Below are positions 31,928 to 43,880 of a DNA stretch of 64,000 nt, piece by piece (position 1 is the first letter of the stretch; the number at the start of each line of letters is the position of its first letter). The translations under genes were made by a program, and so were the position numbers. This stretch comes from Argyresthia goedartella (taxonomy: Eukaryota; Arthropoda; Insecta; Lepidoptera; Argyresthiidae). The stretch covers positions 39,690,201-39,754,200 of the forward strand of contig OX463810.1 in NCBI GenBank assembly GCA_949825045.1, written 5' to 3'. The notes beneath the pieces were generated by a model. That model was given only the letters and a program-made list of their open reading frames with translations, was not told the origin of the DNA and made no database searches.

Positions 31928-34833
31928 TCTACATTCGCATCAAATAATTTTAGCATTTACTACCAAAATGTCCGAGGTTTGAGAACCAAAACATTAGATT
32001 TGTATAATAGTATTGTAACTAATAATTTTGACATAATCATTATAACTGAAACTTGGCTTGTGGATGGTGTACTAGATTCGGAATTATGCGACAATAGATA
32101 CGACGTATTTCGACTGGACCGCGACCGCGTTGCCGCGGGTAAAAAAGATGGTGGTGGAGTTATGGTCATCGTACGTCGATCTTTAAATGCAATTTCACGT
32201 CCAGAGTGGATAACGTCCAATACGGAATGTCTATGGGTCACCATACCCGCTAAAGCTCTTCGTGGTACAGCTGATGACCTTCATATATGTGCAGCATACC
32301 TACCGGAAAAGAGAGGACGTACCCCAGTTCTCCATATCCATATAAATAATATAATATCATCTGTCGCCTCAGTCAAATCGTTACATCCGAATGCTAACTA
32401 CTTAATCGCCGCCGATTTCAATTTGCGCTGTTTGCGTTGGTTGCCCACCGGCGTTGAACACCTCCGTAGAGAACTACTATGTGTCCAGGAAGCAGCTACT
32501 GATCTTATCGACGAATTTCAGGCTCTTGAACTTCACCAGTTTAACACCATTACCAACAGCAGTGGACACACTCTCGATCTGGTCTTTAGCAATGTCGCAC
32601 TCGTCCTCTTACGCTCCCCCGTACCACTCATCAAAGAGGATATTGCTCATCCATCGCTTGAAATTCTGGCCAATGATCTAACAGCGTCACCACTTTCAGA
32701 GTCCAACCGTGCTAGGTACAAATTTCGCAAAGGGGACTATGATTCTATTCATGTTATGCTCAACGAGTCTGACTGGTACGGGATCCTCTCTGAAGGAACG
32801 GTTGATGACGCCGTTCATAAGCTTTACACCATCATCAACGACACTATTTGTAAGCATGTGCCCCTGGATACTCGTAAAAAGAAGTCACATCACCCGATTT
32901 GGTTTAGTGAGGCACTTGTCAAGATCACCAGGGATAAAGCCAATAGTCATAAAAAATGGAAGCAGTTTAAAAATCCACTCGATTACGAAGAATTCTCCTT
33001 ACTCAGAAAGAGACAAAAGGTTATGCAGGATACATGTTTCAAACTTTACGTTGAATCTATGCAAACTAATATTAAAGTGAACCCCAAACAGCTCTGGTCC
33101 TTTGTTAAAGCTCGTAGACAAAACTCTGCCTATCCGCAATCCCTTGAATACCAAGGTGTTCATTATTCAGATGGTCCAAGCATCTGCAAGGGTTTTAATA
33201 AATTTTTCCATTCAGTATTTAGTCAGCCAGCGTCTTCGTATTCTGATCTGCCACTCGCTCCACCGTTTTGTGAAGACGGCAATGTGATAAATTCTGCTCA
33301 GTTCCATCCTGATATAACACTAAAATTACTAAACTCACTTGATATTAATGGTTGTGCAGGTAGCGATAATATCCCACCATACTATATAGTAAAGTGCGCG
33401 AAGCAATTGTGTCATCCTCTAAGCATCTTATTCAATAGATCCCTCAAAGAAGGCTCGTTTCCTATTGCCTGGAAGAAAGCTCACATACTTCCGATACACA
33501 AAAAAGGAACAAGAAAGAAGATCGACAATTACAGACCAATATCTATTCTTAATGTATTTGGTAAAGTATTCGAGAAGGCTGTTTACAACTGCATTTACCC
33601 AATTATTTCTCGTGGTGTACCTCCTCAGCAACACGGGTTTCTCAAAGGCCGATCGACCATGAGTAATCTTGCGGAATTCCTACAATTTGTTCTTCATAAG
33701 ATGGACAAGCGGAAGCAGGTTGATGTTGTCTATACGGATTTTGAGAAAGCTTTCGACCGCGTAGACCATATCATCCTGTTGCGCAAATTATTTCATCTGG
33801 GGATTCAGGGTGACCTCCACCGTTGGATTACTTCTTATGTTTCTAAGAGAAGTCAGGCTGTGATTGTTGGTGGATATAACTCGAACTTTATTGATATCCC
33901 GTCGGGTGTTCCTCAAGGTTCTCACTTAGGTCCTTTACTGTACAACGCATATCTCTATGATATTTATACTGCATTTTATGACTGTAAATTTTTACTATAT
34001 GCTGACGATAAAAAGGTCTACCTTGATGTAAACAGTACCACCGAATGTGATAAGCTACAGGCCGATCTTAATCGCCTAAGTCAGTACTATGAAAAGAATA
34101 GGATCTCTGTGAATGTAAATGCGTCCAAATCTCGTTCACTAGAAGTCCCACCCCTATTATATATGACTACTCCATTAACAACAAGCCATTAGCCCGCGTC
34201 AATACTATCCGCGATCTTGGTGTCATTCTCGATAGTAAACTATCATTTGAAAAACACATTGAGCACATCACGGCCCGTGCGTTTCGAAATCTGGGTTTTG
34301 TTCTGAGAATCTGCAAACCGTTTAACGACCTGGGTTGTATAAAACAGATATATTATGCTTACGTAAGGAGCATTTTGGAATACGCTTCATGTATATGGTC
34401 TCCAAACTACATTACGTACATTCAACGCATTGAGCTTATTCAATCAAAATTTATAAAGTACCTGAATTTCAGGTCTCACACTCTTGGGCGCTCTTACGAG
34501 GAGTCTTGTCACCAGCATCACCTCATCAGTCTTGAGGATCGCAGAATTTTGCTTGATATGATGTTACTCCACGATATTCTATCGGGCCGCCTTGATTCTT
34601 CACCTCTTCTCTCTGAACTATCTTTCTGTGTCCCATCGCGCCGTACTCGTCAAACTTCCAAAAGGCTTTTTGCTATCCCCCTCACGCATACCAGTTATGC
34701 TCAAAATTCAACAATGGTTCGCCTTACCAATCAATTTAATAAACTTTTTAACAATTTCGATCCGTTTGCATCGTCTAAGGCGAAATTCCGTCAGGACATT
34801 ATCAAAAAATTACACAATATCAAGGAGGAATAA
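31928..34833 (+). pseudogene. LINE ORF2: APE endonuclease and reverse transcriptase, one frameshift
   Basis: The frame is open from 31928. The endonuclease starts at FSIYYQNVRGLRTKT, with ITETWL, AADFNLRCLRW and a late HTLDLVFSN block, then a basic linker. RT: HILPIHKKGTRKKIDNYRPI, QHGFLKGRSTMSNL, YTDFEKAFDRVDH, SGVPQGSHLGPLLYNAYLYD, and the catalytic box LLYADDKKVYLDV. Around 34135 one base is lost, the first frame ends at 34192, and the C-terminal part continues in another frame (IRDLGVILDSKLSF ... LEYASCIWSP ...) to TAA 34833. It nicks target DNA and primes reverse transcription in an intact copy. Confidence 0.88.
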
Positions 34834-35180
34834 GTGAACCTCACACATGCACTCACACACCCTCTCACACTCATTCACACACTCACACACAAACACGTCA
34901 TAAATATTACATTATTTATTTCTTTATTATACATATACATACCTTTAAATAAACATCATAATAAACATACCTGTCTCTTAGCTCTATATACATGTAAGAG
35001 ATCTTATTTATTAAGTTTGCACACTGTTCTATCTGTTTATGTTTCTCAATTTAAATTTATCTCTTGTATTTTTGTGGATATCTGTTACTGGCTTTAATTT
35101 TGTATCTTTGTTCTTTGTAATTTGTTTATATATGTGCTGTTGATGTCCCAAATAAAATAAAATAAAATAAAATAAAAAGT

Positions 35181-36330
35181 ACGATCGAGGAGTATCCGCG
35201 TGCCCGACGACTGTCCCGCGAGACCTATTCTTACCATCTAACAACAAAACATCATCTCCGATAACCAGTTGCGGCTGATTCTTATTTTTTAGATCATAGT
35301 ATATTTTGCTTTTCATCTGGTTATCGATAATCTTATTATAATTACGTTCACTGCTAACTCTTGGTTTTAATAAGTTTGTATTTACTGGCAGCTTACATCT
35401 AAGTCTTCGACTCATTAACATTTGCGCAGGAGAATCCAATCCGTCCCTACTTGTGTTCCTATAATTTAATAGTCCAATGTAAAAATCGCTATTTTCTTGT
35501 ATGGACTTTACCAGCATTGTCTTAATTGTTTGAACGGCCCTCTCACTCTTACCATTAGCCTGTGGATAATTGGGTGAACTAGTTATATGCTCAAATCCCC
35601 ATTCTCTGGCAAACTTTTGAAACTCGCGGCTACTGTATTGAGTACCGTTATCTGAAATCAGTATTTCTGGGATTCCATGTCGGGCAAAAACTTGTTTCAT
35701 ACTGCATATCACACTTTCCGATGTGATATTTTTTAATTCCATGACCTCAGTGTAGTTAGAATAATAATCTACGATTATTAAGAAATATTTTTTGCGGTAT
35801 TCAAAAATATCAGAACCAACCTTGTTCCACGGCAGGTTTGGCACTTTGATGGGAATCAATGGCTCACGAGTAGGTGCATTTGAATTCTCCTGGCATACCT
35901 TACAGCGTTTAACATACATTTCAATGTCTTTTGACATTTGTGGCCAGAAAATGACTTCTCGTGCACGTCTTTTGCACCTATCAATGCCTAGATGTCCTTC
36001 GTGTACTAATTCTAACATTTCTTGCCTCAGTGATAGCGGAATTAGTACAAGGTCACTCTTAAAAACTACGTCATCAATTAAAAACATCTCATCCCTATAC
36101 GACCAATAAACATGCAAATCAGTTGGTACATCACATTTATTCTTAGGCCAACCATTTTTTATACAATCAGCCAACATCGAAAACGTGTTATCAGATCTAC
36201 TTTCTTTTTTAATTAATACCATTTTTTTTATTTGAAACCTTTGATGTTTCAACTAACATTTGTACTTGAAATAAAATTTCATCACTTAAACTATTATCTT
36301 ACAAATCCGGCAACGGTGCACGCGACAATG
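35181..36330 (-). pseudogene. mag 1 integrase, interrupted
   Basis: Minus strand 36252 to 35181. Zinc domain (LELVHEGHLGIDRCKRR ... CKVCQEN), catalytic core (WNKVGSDIFEYRKKYFLI with Asp, ILISDNGTQYSSREFQ with Asp, NYPQANGKSERAVQTI with Glu), then a C-terminal strand-rich part ending HADTPRSYF, where the LINE tail begins. Upstream (36330-36252) the link from RNase H is broken by a stop and a frameshift. Confidence 0.88.
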
Positions 36331-36366
36331 TATCCGGTATGTACATAAACTTGCCCGGTTTATAGA

Positions 36367-38916
36367 CTACCTTGAGATCATATCACCCTGCAGGCGGAAT
36401 ATCATCCGCTGTAAGCGTACTGGGACTGACATCAATGGCTTCTTAAAAATGCTTTCCAGTGGTCTGTGGTCACTTTCGACTATTATGTTATCTCTACCAA
36501 ATATGTATTGGTGGAACCTCTCACATGCAAAAACGATCGCGAGAAGTTCCTTCTCTATTTGAGCATATCTACGCTGCGTGTCTGTGAGCGTGCGCGAGGC
36601 GTACTCGACCGGGCGGCCGTCCTGCATGATGACCGCGCCAAGCGCCTCGGCGCTCGCGTCCACGCTCAGCAGTACAGGTCGCGCCACGTCGTACAGCGCT
36701 AGCACCGGCGCCGAGCACACTAACGCACGCAATGACTCAAATGCTTTTTGGTGACCATCTTCCCAGCACCAGATCATTTCTTTCTTTAATAAACCCGTTA
36801 ATGGCGCCGCATGTTCAGAGTAGTTAAGTATATATCTAGCAAGATAATTAACTGCCCCTAAGAATCTTTCTAGTGCTTTTCTGTCTGTAGGCACCAGCAT
36901 TTCATTGATAGCTTTGACTTTGTTATTGTCTGGCCGCATGCCATTCTTATCAAATATGTGTCCTAGGTAAACAACTTCCTTTACACCTATCTTGCATTTC
37001 GATTTGTTGAATTTTACATTAATTTCTCGCGCCCGGCGCAATAATGCATCGAGCCTTTCATCATGCTCTTGGGTAGACCTACCCCATACAATAATATCAT
37101 CTACAAAACTATCAACCCCTTCCAGATCCTTCAATAGCTGACGCATTTTACCATGAAATACTTCAGATGCACAATTTATTCCGTAAGGAAGTCTCAAAAA
37201 TTGATATCTCTCAAAAGGTGTGCTAAATGTACAGAGATCCGCGCTAGTATCATCTATTCTCAACATCCAAAACCCAGAATTGGCATCTAAAACACTAAAC
37301 AGCTGAGCTCCCTTGAATTGCGTTGCCAGCTCATTAACTGTAGGCATTTGAAAACGAGCTGGTTGAATGGCATTGTTCAGCGGCCGCGGATCTAAACAAA
37401 CTCTAATGCCGTTATTCTTCTTAGCCGCTACAACCAACGCGTTCACCCACGGTGTCGGATGACTGACCTTACGAATTACTCCTAATTGAATCATTTTATT
37501 TAATTCAGCATTCAGTCTGTCGCGCAATGCAAACGGTATATTACGAGGTGCACAGACCACTGGTTTTATTGGCTTATCGACAACAATGTGATAAACTCCT
37601 GGAATGAAACCCAACCCGTGAAATAGGTCCGAATATTCATTAACGTTTACCGAATTCATTCGACTTACTAATCCCAATGATTCACATGCATACTTTCCCA
37701 GTACGCTTTCACAATTCATATCAGCCACGCCAAATTTTAAATTATGCTTATCACCGTTGTAACACCACTCCAGCTCACAAATGCCCTTCAAGGGTATTAT
37801 GTTGCCCGTGTATGATTCTACCCTAACTTTTTGATTTTTCATCAAAATTTTTGGATCAAATCCAAGACGCAAAAAGGTTTCAATTGAAATCAAGTTAATG
37901 TCTGCACCAGTGTCCAACTTTAAACGCTCCGTACCATTCGCACAGTGAAGATTTTCATACCATTTATCAGAAGACGGCGTATTCCGCCTTGATATAACCG
38001 AGATATGAAACGACTCACAGCTGTCATCCGATTCGCCATCCTGCTCCACATAGCACTCAATTTCATTTACCTTTTTCGGCGATCGTTCGCCCACTTTACA
38101 CATCCTAGCAAAGTGCCCATGATTTTTGCACATGAAACACTCGACACCATAGGCTGGACAAGCCCCCGGCCTGCACTTGTAATCGCCACACGCGCCACAC
38201 GGTGGACGCCTTTGTACACCCGACCTCCCCGAGCCCGAGCCGCGGCCCCCGGCCGCGCCACCGCTGCCCGCGCGCCGGCCCCGCCAGCGCCGCGGCGCGC
38301 CGCCGCCGCTGCCTCGCACTGCCTGCGTTGCAACTGCATCCACTTGAACAGACCCCAGGCCTGCTTTGCGATCCAGCTGACGACTGCCATCCGATGACAC
38401 CTCGTCTGCTTGGCATATTTTGACGGCCTTGTCGAGAGTTAGCTCTTCAGTCCGCAACATCCGATCTCTCACCACTGAATTTCTAACTCCGCACACGATC
38501 CGATCCCTGATCAGACCTTCCTCCAATAATGAAAACTCGCAATACTTGCTCAGCAGCTTCAGCGCCGTAACGTACTGATTAATTGATTCACCAGTCTCTT
38601 GGTTTCGAGTGAAAAAATTATACCTCGATAGTGCTATGTTCGGTTTGGTTCCAAAATGGCGGTCAAATTTCTTGATCACAGTGTTGACGTCATCCGCCGA
38701 TTCAGTTGCGCTGTACGTAAATGTTTGAAACACATCGAAACCATCCGGCCCAATCAAGTTAATCATCAAGCTGGCTTGAATTGCCGGTTCTTCCTTATGC
38801 ACCCCGGATGCCTTTCAAAACATTTGGAATTGCGTTTTCCATCGCTGCCATGCGTCGGCCCGGCCGACGGGGCTGCCGTCCATACTCAGTTCCGGTGGTG
38901 GTCTTGCGTGTTCCAT
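36367..38916 (-). pseudogene. gag-pol: mag 1 Gag-Pro-RT-RNase H polyprotein
   Basis: Starts MEHARPPPELSMDG at 38916. TGA at 38817-38815 interrupts after TQFQMF, then the frame is open for 811 codons. Domains: Gag core to about 38500; zinc-binding CFMCKNHGHFARMC (38135-38094); protease KLDTGADINLIS; RT (VIRKVSHPTPWVNALVVAA, VLDANSGFW, LPYGINCASEVFH, FVDDIIVWG); RNase H (LLSVDASAEALGAVIMQDGR). Gag and pol share one frame with no separating stop. A two-base insertion near 36383 ends the frame before the tether. GC content jumps in the Gag linker (38.2-38.33 kb) and at RNase H start (36.58-36.72 kb). Confidence 0.88.
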
Positions 38917-39027
38917 CTTACGAAATATATGCCGCTCGTGAAATTAAGTCTTATACACAATAAGCCCGATACTTGAATCGCCTAGCAAACACTTTATTTC
39001 TTGATTTATAAACCACCGCTGTCACCA

Positions 39028-39096
39028 TGTAGTGAAACACCAAGAGTAAGACAACAACTGATTTATTATAATAATAATTGTAGACTACCCACAACA
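39028..39096 (-). repeat. 5' LTR of mag 1
   Basis: 69 bp. In element sense it is followed directly by TGGTGACAGCGGTGG, the likely primer-binding site. Confidence 0.85.
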
Positions 39097-39566
39097 CCAG
39101 GTACACGGTAATTACCGTAGAACCACGGTATTTTTGGCTAAAACACGGTCTACGGTAGCGATCCACTACCGTGTCTTTTTCTACGGTATTCTTAGATATT
39201 AACTACCGTGTAGGGAAGTAGCACACACAATAAAAGTTTGAAATTATTATTTTACTTTTGTGTGAAATAATATTCAGTCAAGTCAACGACATAAAAACGT
39301 AGAAAAGGAACAAGCTTATAACGAAAACCATTAAGGGAAATATACTTGCTCAACATGCTATTCACCGGAATGGTCATAGCCGTGTTGATTTTACACCTAC
39401 TAAGAACATGTTATCAAAAATGACGGCAGCCATATATGATAAAGAAGACTTATTTTAGAAGATTAATTTTAAATACAAATATTGAAAATTCAAGGTTGTT
39501 TCGGTTGCATTTTATACGGTAATTTACACAGTATTTTCCAAATGATTCTACGGTATTTGAAGTCTT

Positions 39567-39846
39567 TTTTAATATTATTATTACGAGCCCACCATGTCCC
39601 ACTGCTGGGCAAAGGCCTCTCTCCCCCTCTTCCACTCTATCCAATCCTGAGCGGTCTCCCTCCACTCCTGGTCCCATAGACCCAACTCATCACTCCATCT
39701 CTTCCTGGGTCGGCCACGCTTTCTCTTTGCATTTTCTGGGAGCCAGTCTGTGGCTCTCTTAGCCCAGCTATTCGGCAGCATCCGAGCAACATAGCCGGCC
39801 CAGTCCCATTTTAGTTGGGCAGCCTTCTGAGCTACATCTATTAACT
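39567..39846 (-). mobile_element. 3' tail of an RTE-type LINE, inserted in the hAT-like element
   Basis: 280 bp flanked by the 11-bp duplication TTTGAAGTCTT (39556-39566, 39847-39857). The minus strand encodes the end of an RTE ORF (AQLKWDWAGYVARMLPNSWA, RGRPRKRWSDEL, FAQQWDMVGS) and finishes with (ATA)n just after the stop. Extreme 5' truncation, non-functional. Confidence 0.9.
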
Positions 39847-40755
39847 TTTGAAGTCTTAAACACCGTAATTTTAACAGGTAAATATGGTAGTGTATATTTT
39901 TCATCTGGTAACACTGCTGCTAGTACGAGACAAGCGGGCCGACGTTTCGGATGCAGTCATATGCTTGTTTGGAGAGTGCTAAAAGGTGATCATCAACATC
40001 CATTTCACTACAGGCGGTGTCAAGAACTGAACCCTTTAGATTATGAACCCCGTGTTGCCTTTTGCCAATGGTTTCTGCAAGATTTTACGAGAAACATCCT
40101 CTGGACAGATGAATGCACTTTCACTCGACAAGGCTTATTCAACCAACATAATAGGCACATGTGGGGTCATGAAAACCCCATGTTGATGGATCAAGACCAC
40201 TTCCAACACAGATTTTTTAATAATGTTTTGGCAGGAGTTATTGGCCAGTACGTGCTAGGACCGGTGTTTTTGGGACGTCTGACAGGTCAGGTATACCTGA
40301 ATTTCCTTCGGGTAACCTTGCCACAACTCATTTTGCAACGGTTGGATGATGAAAATGTACCTTTACAAGCTGCCGCCAGAATGTACTATCAACACGATGG
40401 TGCTCCAGCCCATTTTTTGTGGGATGTGAGAAGGCACCTTGATGGGGAATATGGTGCAGATTGGATAGGACGTGGCGGCCCAGTGCAGTGGCCTGCGAGG
40501 TCACCCGATCTAACTCCGATGGACTTTTTTGTGTGGGGTCGTATAAAATCGATAGTGTACGATAAAGGGCTTGGACCAAATAATGAGGCAGAACTCCGAC
40601 AGAAAATCGAAGCTGCATTTCAAACAGTGAAAAATTACCATGAAGTGCTTCAATCGTTAACTAATAATTTAAGGAAACGTGCTCTGTTGTGTATTCGTCA
40701 AGGAGATGGACATTTCGAATTATTATTATCGCTTCGCGAAAATCAGGACCTGTAA

Positions 40756-40928
40756 GCAATTTGTAAAATAAGTTGATTGTACCAATTATTGTAAATAGTG
40801 TGATTAAAATTTTTAAACACGCCGACAAATGTTTAGTAAGTATCCAATTTAGCTCAGCCTTTAATTTCACCCTTGAAAATTATTATCAAATTGCACGCGT
40901 AACTTCAGCGTATTAATACAGAAACTTA
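40756..40928. other. 3' flank of rosa transposase
   Basis: AT-rich, no ORF. Includes the presumed 3' UTR and right end of rosa, whose TIR could not be defined by eye. Confidence 0.4.
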
Positions 40929-40973
40929 GGGCCGGTTTCTGAATTGAGAATTTCACTAAGAAAATACTTAAGT

Positions 40974-41168
40974 TGTTCGATTCAGAATCGATACTCGATC
41001 GATGGTTTCGGAACGGCCATTTTGAATTTGACAGTTGCTGCCAACAGAGCAGTTTTTTGACAACTGACAGACGAAAAGCCCTCGCGATGGAACGCGTATT
41101 GGTATAGGGCATTGAAATTAAATCGTAAGCCATCTGGAATTGTATTCGGACTCCCCCGGGCCTGAACA
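40974..41168 (+). repeat. 5' LTR of BEL copy 2, internally deleted
   Basis: Keeps the first ~183 bases and the last ~10 (GGCCTGAACA). About 313 bases between CTCCCC and GGCCTGAACA are missing compared with 45350-45857. Both outer ends are normal, so the loss happened after insertion. Confidence 0.9.
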
Positions 41169-41750
41169 TTTTGGTAGCAGAGCGTGGTTTCCTGAGATTT
41201 GCAGCCGTCAAGGGCTCCAGGAACCCACGATTTGGGACTATCAATCTGTAGGTATAGGCGGTTATTAGCTAACTTGGTTTTGTTCCTGTATCCACATAGA
41301 TTGGTAGTGTTGTAAGCTATAAGTCTATTGCTGGTAGTAGACAGACAGATATAACAGTTTTCCCTAAATGACCAGTTGTACTGAGATGTGACTCAGAATA
41401 GTAATTACATTACAGGTACATTGTTAGTGAATTGAAATTTGCTTTGAAGTACCAGTTACCAGTTAGTCAATCTATTAGTGGTCTAGTAATGCTAATGAAT
41501 GTTTGGACATTGTTTTCAGTTTATAGCAATTTATAACTTGAACTAATATTGACTATCTGTGTGTGTTATATGATACAGGGAAACTAAATTGTTGTTTACA
41601 GAATTTGTGTAGATATAAAACTCGGTTTCTATTGTTTGGGGAAATCAGCATTGTTTAAGTTATAGATTAGGGTTCCCTCGTTTGTGTTGTAGACTGGAGG
41701 GTCCAATATAATTGAGTTACAGCAAATTGTGAGTAAGTATCGTTCCGATC

Positions 41751-43880
41751 ATGTCGTTGTCTGAAATACAGAAGGGTGTTTCTAAGGAGCTCAGATGGTT
41801 TTCCTCCGCACACGGTCTGATAGACCGTTAAGATAGGCATGATGTGGTATTGGAGCGGTCTATGGACGTTAAGGAACGCTACAACAGGGTGCTCGAATTG
41901 TCCGCGCAGGCGGAAGCAGTTGATGGTTGCGCACCTGACAGGCTGTCACGGTTGCTAGGGGATGTCGACCAGTGTATGGAGATGGCAGCTGCTATCACGC
42001 AGAAGGCTGCGGACATACGTAGGCAGCGCGAGTCCAGCCATGGTGGTGACATTGAAGCACCTCTGCCGCATCAGGGATCGGGGACCAGGTTACCCGTTAT
42101 AACTATGCCTACTTTTGACGGAGTGTCCGGTGAATGGATGAGCTTCATCAATCTGTTCGACAGTTTGGTGCACATGCGATCGGACATTACCAAGTCTGTC
42201 AAAATGGCTCAGCTGGTGGCAGCATTGAGGGGTGAGCCCAGGGAGCTGGTCGCTCATTTGACAGTTACGGAGGGTAACTATGAAACGGCCAGGCAATTGC
42301 TGGTCAGACGTTACCACAACAAACGGAGGTTGGCCGATGCCCAACTGAACCGTTTGTTTAGTATCCCGGTTGTGAACAAGGTCGGGGCCATACAGACGGA
42401 GGTTTTGAACCCGTTGTTGTCCGTCACCAAGGCCCTAGAGAATCTTGGACTCCCGGTTGGTGAATGGTCGTACCTATTGCTGTACATTGTACTTTCCCGC
42501 CTACCCGCTGACGTGCAGACTCGTTTCGAACAGTCTCACGGGAGGTCGGCCGAGGACCTGCCCGCCTTCTCCGACTTGGTCGGATTTTTGGAAGAGGAGG
42601 CTCGACGGGCAGAGAATTTGGGGTTGACGGCCACCCATCCTTCGGAGCCACAGAGAGCTGCCGGGAGCGCTGTGAGTAGGGGCCCTCCGACGAGGAAGGA
42701 CCGCACCAACCGGCAGTCGTATGGGACTGTGAGTGCATTGACCCCACATAGTGAGACCTGCCCATGTTGTAGGCAGATTGGCCATGCTGTGGCCGATTGC
42801 AATATGTTCGGGGAACTTAGGGTTGAGGGACGGCGCCGGATGGCCAAGCAGCGGAGCTGGTGTTTCCTGTGCCTCGGGCCACACATGGCTAGGGACTGCA
42901 CGCGCACTAAATTGTGCGGATATTGTGGTGGGGCCTACAACAATCTGTTGTGCATGAACCGGTCCGGCCAACAGCCACCACAGGGCCGTACCCAGGGTGA
43001 TACGGAATGGGGCCCTGAGAATTCGTTTGCGACTCGGAGCGCAACTCAGGGGCCAATGTCCCCACGTGCACAGGGCGGTACTAGGGTGCAGGGCCGCACC
43101 CAGGGTGACACGGCATGGGGCCCTGAGAATTCGTTTGCGACTCGGAGCGCAACTCAGGAGCCAACGTCCCCACGTCCACAGGGCCGTACCCAGGGTGACA
43201 CGGCATGGGGCCCTGAGAATTCGTTTGCGACTTGGAGCGCAACTCAGGGGCCAGCGTCCCCACGTGCACAGGGTAGTACTAGGGTGCGGGGCCGCACTCA
43301 GGGTCATCACATGGGGGGCCCTGAGTTTTCGGTTGCGACTCAGCATCCGACTCAGCGGGCAATGGGGCCACAAGCACGCAGCCACCCAGGGGTGCAGGGC
43401 CGCACTCAGGGTCATCACATGGGGGGCCCTGAGTTTTCGGTTGCGACTCAGCATCCGACTCATCGGGCAATGGGGCCACAAGCACGCGGCCACCCAGGGG
43501 TGCAGGGCCGCACTCAGGGTCATCACATGGGGGGCCCTGAGTTTTCGGTTGCGACTCAGCATCCGACTCAGCGGCACATTGGGTGTGTTGAGCAGGCCGT
43601 AACGGGCGGGTGGCATGGGACAACTTCGAGCTATGCGGATGCGGTTCGGACGCCGCCTCAGTTGTCGCCCAGCTCGTCGCCTCGTCCTCGTCGGTCACAT
43701 GTGATGTCCCCCCCGCTCATGGAGCGGCCACGGTTGAATTCACGCCCACCCCCCTTCGGGGGGCGTCGTAGGGTGGCAATGGAACCGGCGCGTGGGCCAT
43801 TTGTACAATGGGACCCTCTGGCGTATAGCTGCCTACCTGATCGGTTACAGGCACAGTGGGGCCCCGGGGGCCCTCGCTAG
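41751..43880 (+). pseudogene. gag: BEL copy 2 Gag, one early stop
   Basis: Starts MSLSEIQKG at 41751. TTA to TAA at 41829-41831 (after IDR) stops the frame at codon 27. It is open again from ATG 41844 to TAG 43880. Same Gag core and zinc knuckles as copy 1, with one knuckle-region change (GGAYNNLLC for GGAHHNLLC). The repeat tail is longer than in copy 1: three units of the GDTAWGPENSFATRSATQ type and three of the GHHMGGPEFSVATQHPTQ type. Confidence 0.88.

Larger units (their letters stand above)
31056..35175 (+). mobile_element. APE-type LINE inserted in mag 1, (AAAAT)n tail
   Basis: About 4.1 kb, flanked by AAAGT (31051-31055, 35176-35180) and ending in AAATAAAATAAAATAAAA at ~35150-35175. 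ORF1 and ORF2 are present. Open reading of ORF1 reaches the very first inserted base, so the 5' end is truncated within ORF1. ORF2 has a single frameshift near 34135. The clade is probably Jockey/CR1-like, and exact placement needs a tree. Confidence 0.9.
30622..39096 (-). mobile_element. mag-type Ty3/gypsy element 'mag 1' with 69-bp LTRs, split by a LINE
   Basis: 69-bp LTRs at 39028-39096 (5' in element sense) and 30622-30690 (3'), with TG...CA ends and CCAGG target duplications (30617-30621, 39097-39101). LTRs differ at 3 sites. Gag-pol lies on the minus strand from 38916. Very short LTRs match the known mag lineage of silkworm (77 bp, from memory). The element without its LINE is about 4.35 kb. 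Disabled by a gag stop, a pol frameshift and the LINE insertion near the integrase C-terminus. Confidence 0.88.
30609..39915. mobile_element. hAT-like non-autonomous element inside rosa, itself filled with insertions
   Basis: CAGTGTTACCAGG at 30609 and ...CATCTGGTAACACTG ending 39915 are inverted ends, flanked by the 8-bp duplication CTGCTAGT (30601-30608, 39916-39923). An 8-bp TSD plus CAGTG ends is the hAT signature. Its own sequence is about 0.55 kb, mostly 39102-39566 and 39847-39915, rich in ACGGTA/TACCGT motifs that could be subterminal transposase sites. No transposase of its own is present. A mag-type element and an RTE tail have inserted into it. Confidence 0.85.
30346..40755 (+). 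pseudogene. rosa-type (DD41D) mariner transposase, split by a nest of insertions
   Basis: N-terminal part 30346-30608: HTH region (NLAVRRFQEYF, LRGYGSFRPP), of the DUF4817 type found with this family. C-terminal part 39916-40752: second HTH (STRQAGRRFGCSHMLVWRVL), ILWTDECTFTRQG (Asp 1), YQHDGAPAHF (Asp 2), WPARSPDLTPMDFF (Asp 3). There are 41 residues between Asp 2 and 3, as in the rosa group. The two parts are separated by 9.3 kb of inserted elements bounded by CTGCTAGT. A one-base shift near 30592 also breaks the N-terminal part. Clear TIRs of this transposon were not found by eye. Confidence 0.85.

Noticed and set aside
34834..35097. 88-codon protein after LINE ORF2
   Set aside because: It is the AT-rich, CACA-repeat 3' UTR of the LINE, with no motif and low-complexity composition.
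38005..38397. Plus-strand 130-codon frame with Ala/Pro/Arg-rich sequence
   Set aside because: Shadow of the GC-rich Gag linker of mag 1 on the other strand.
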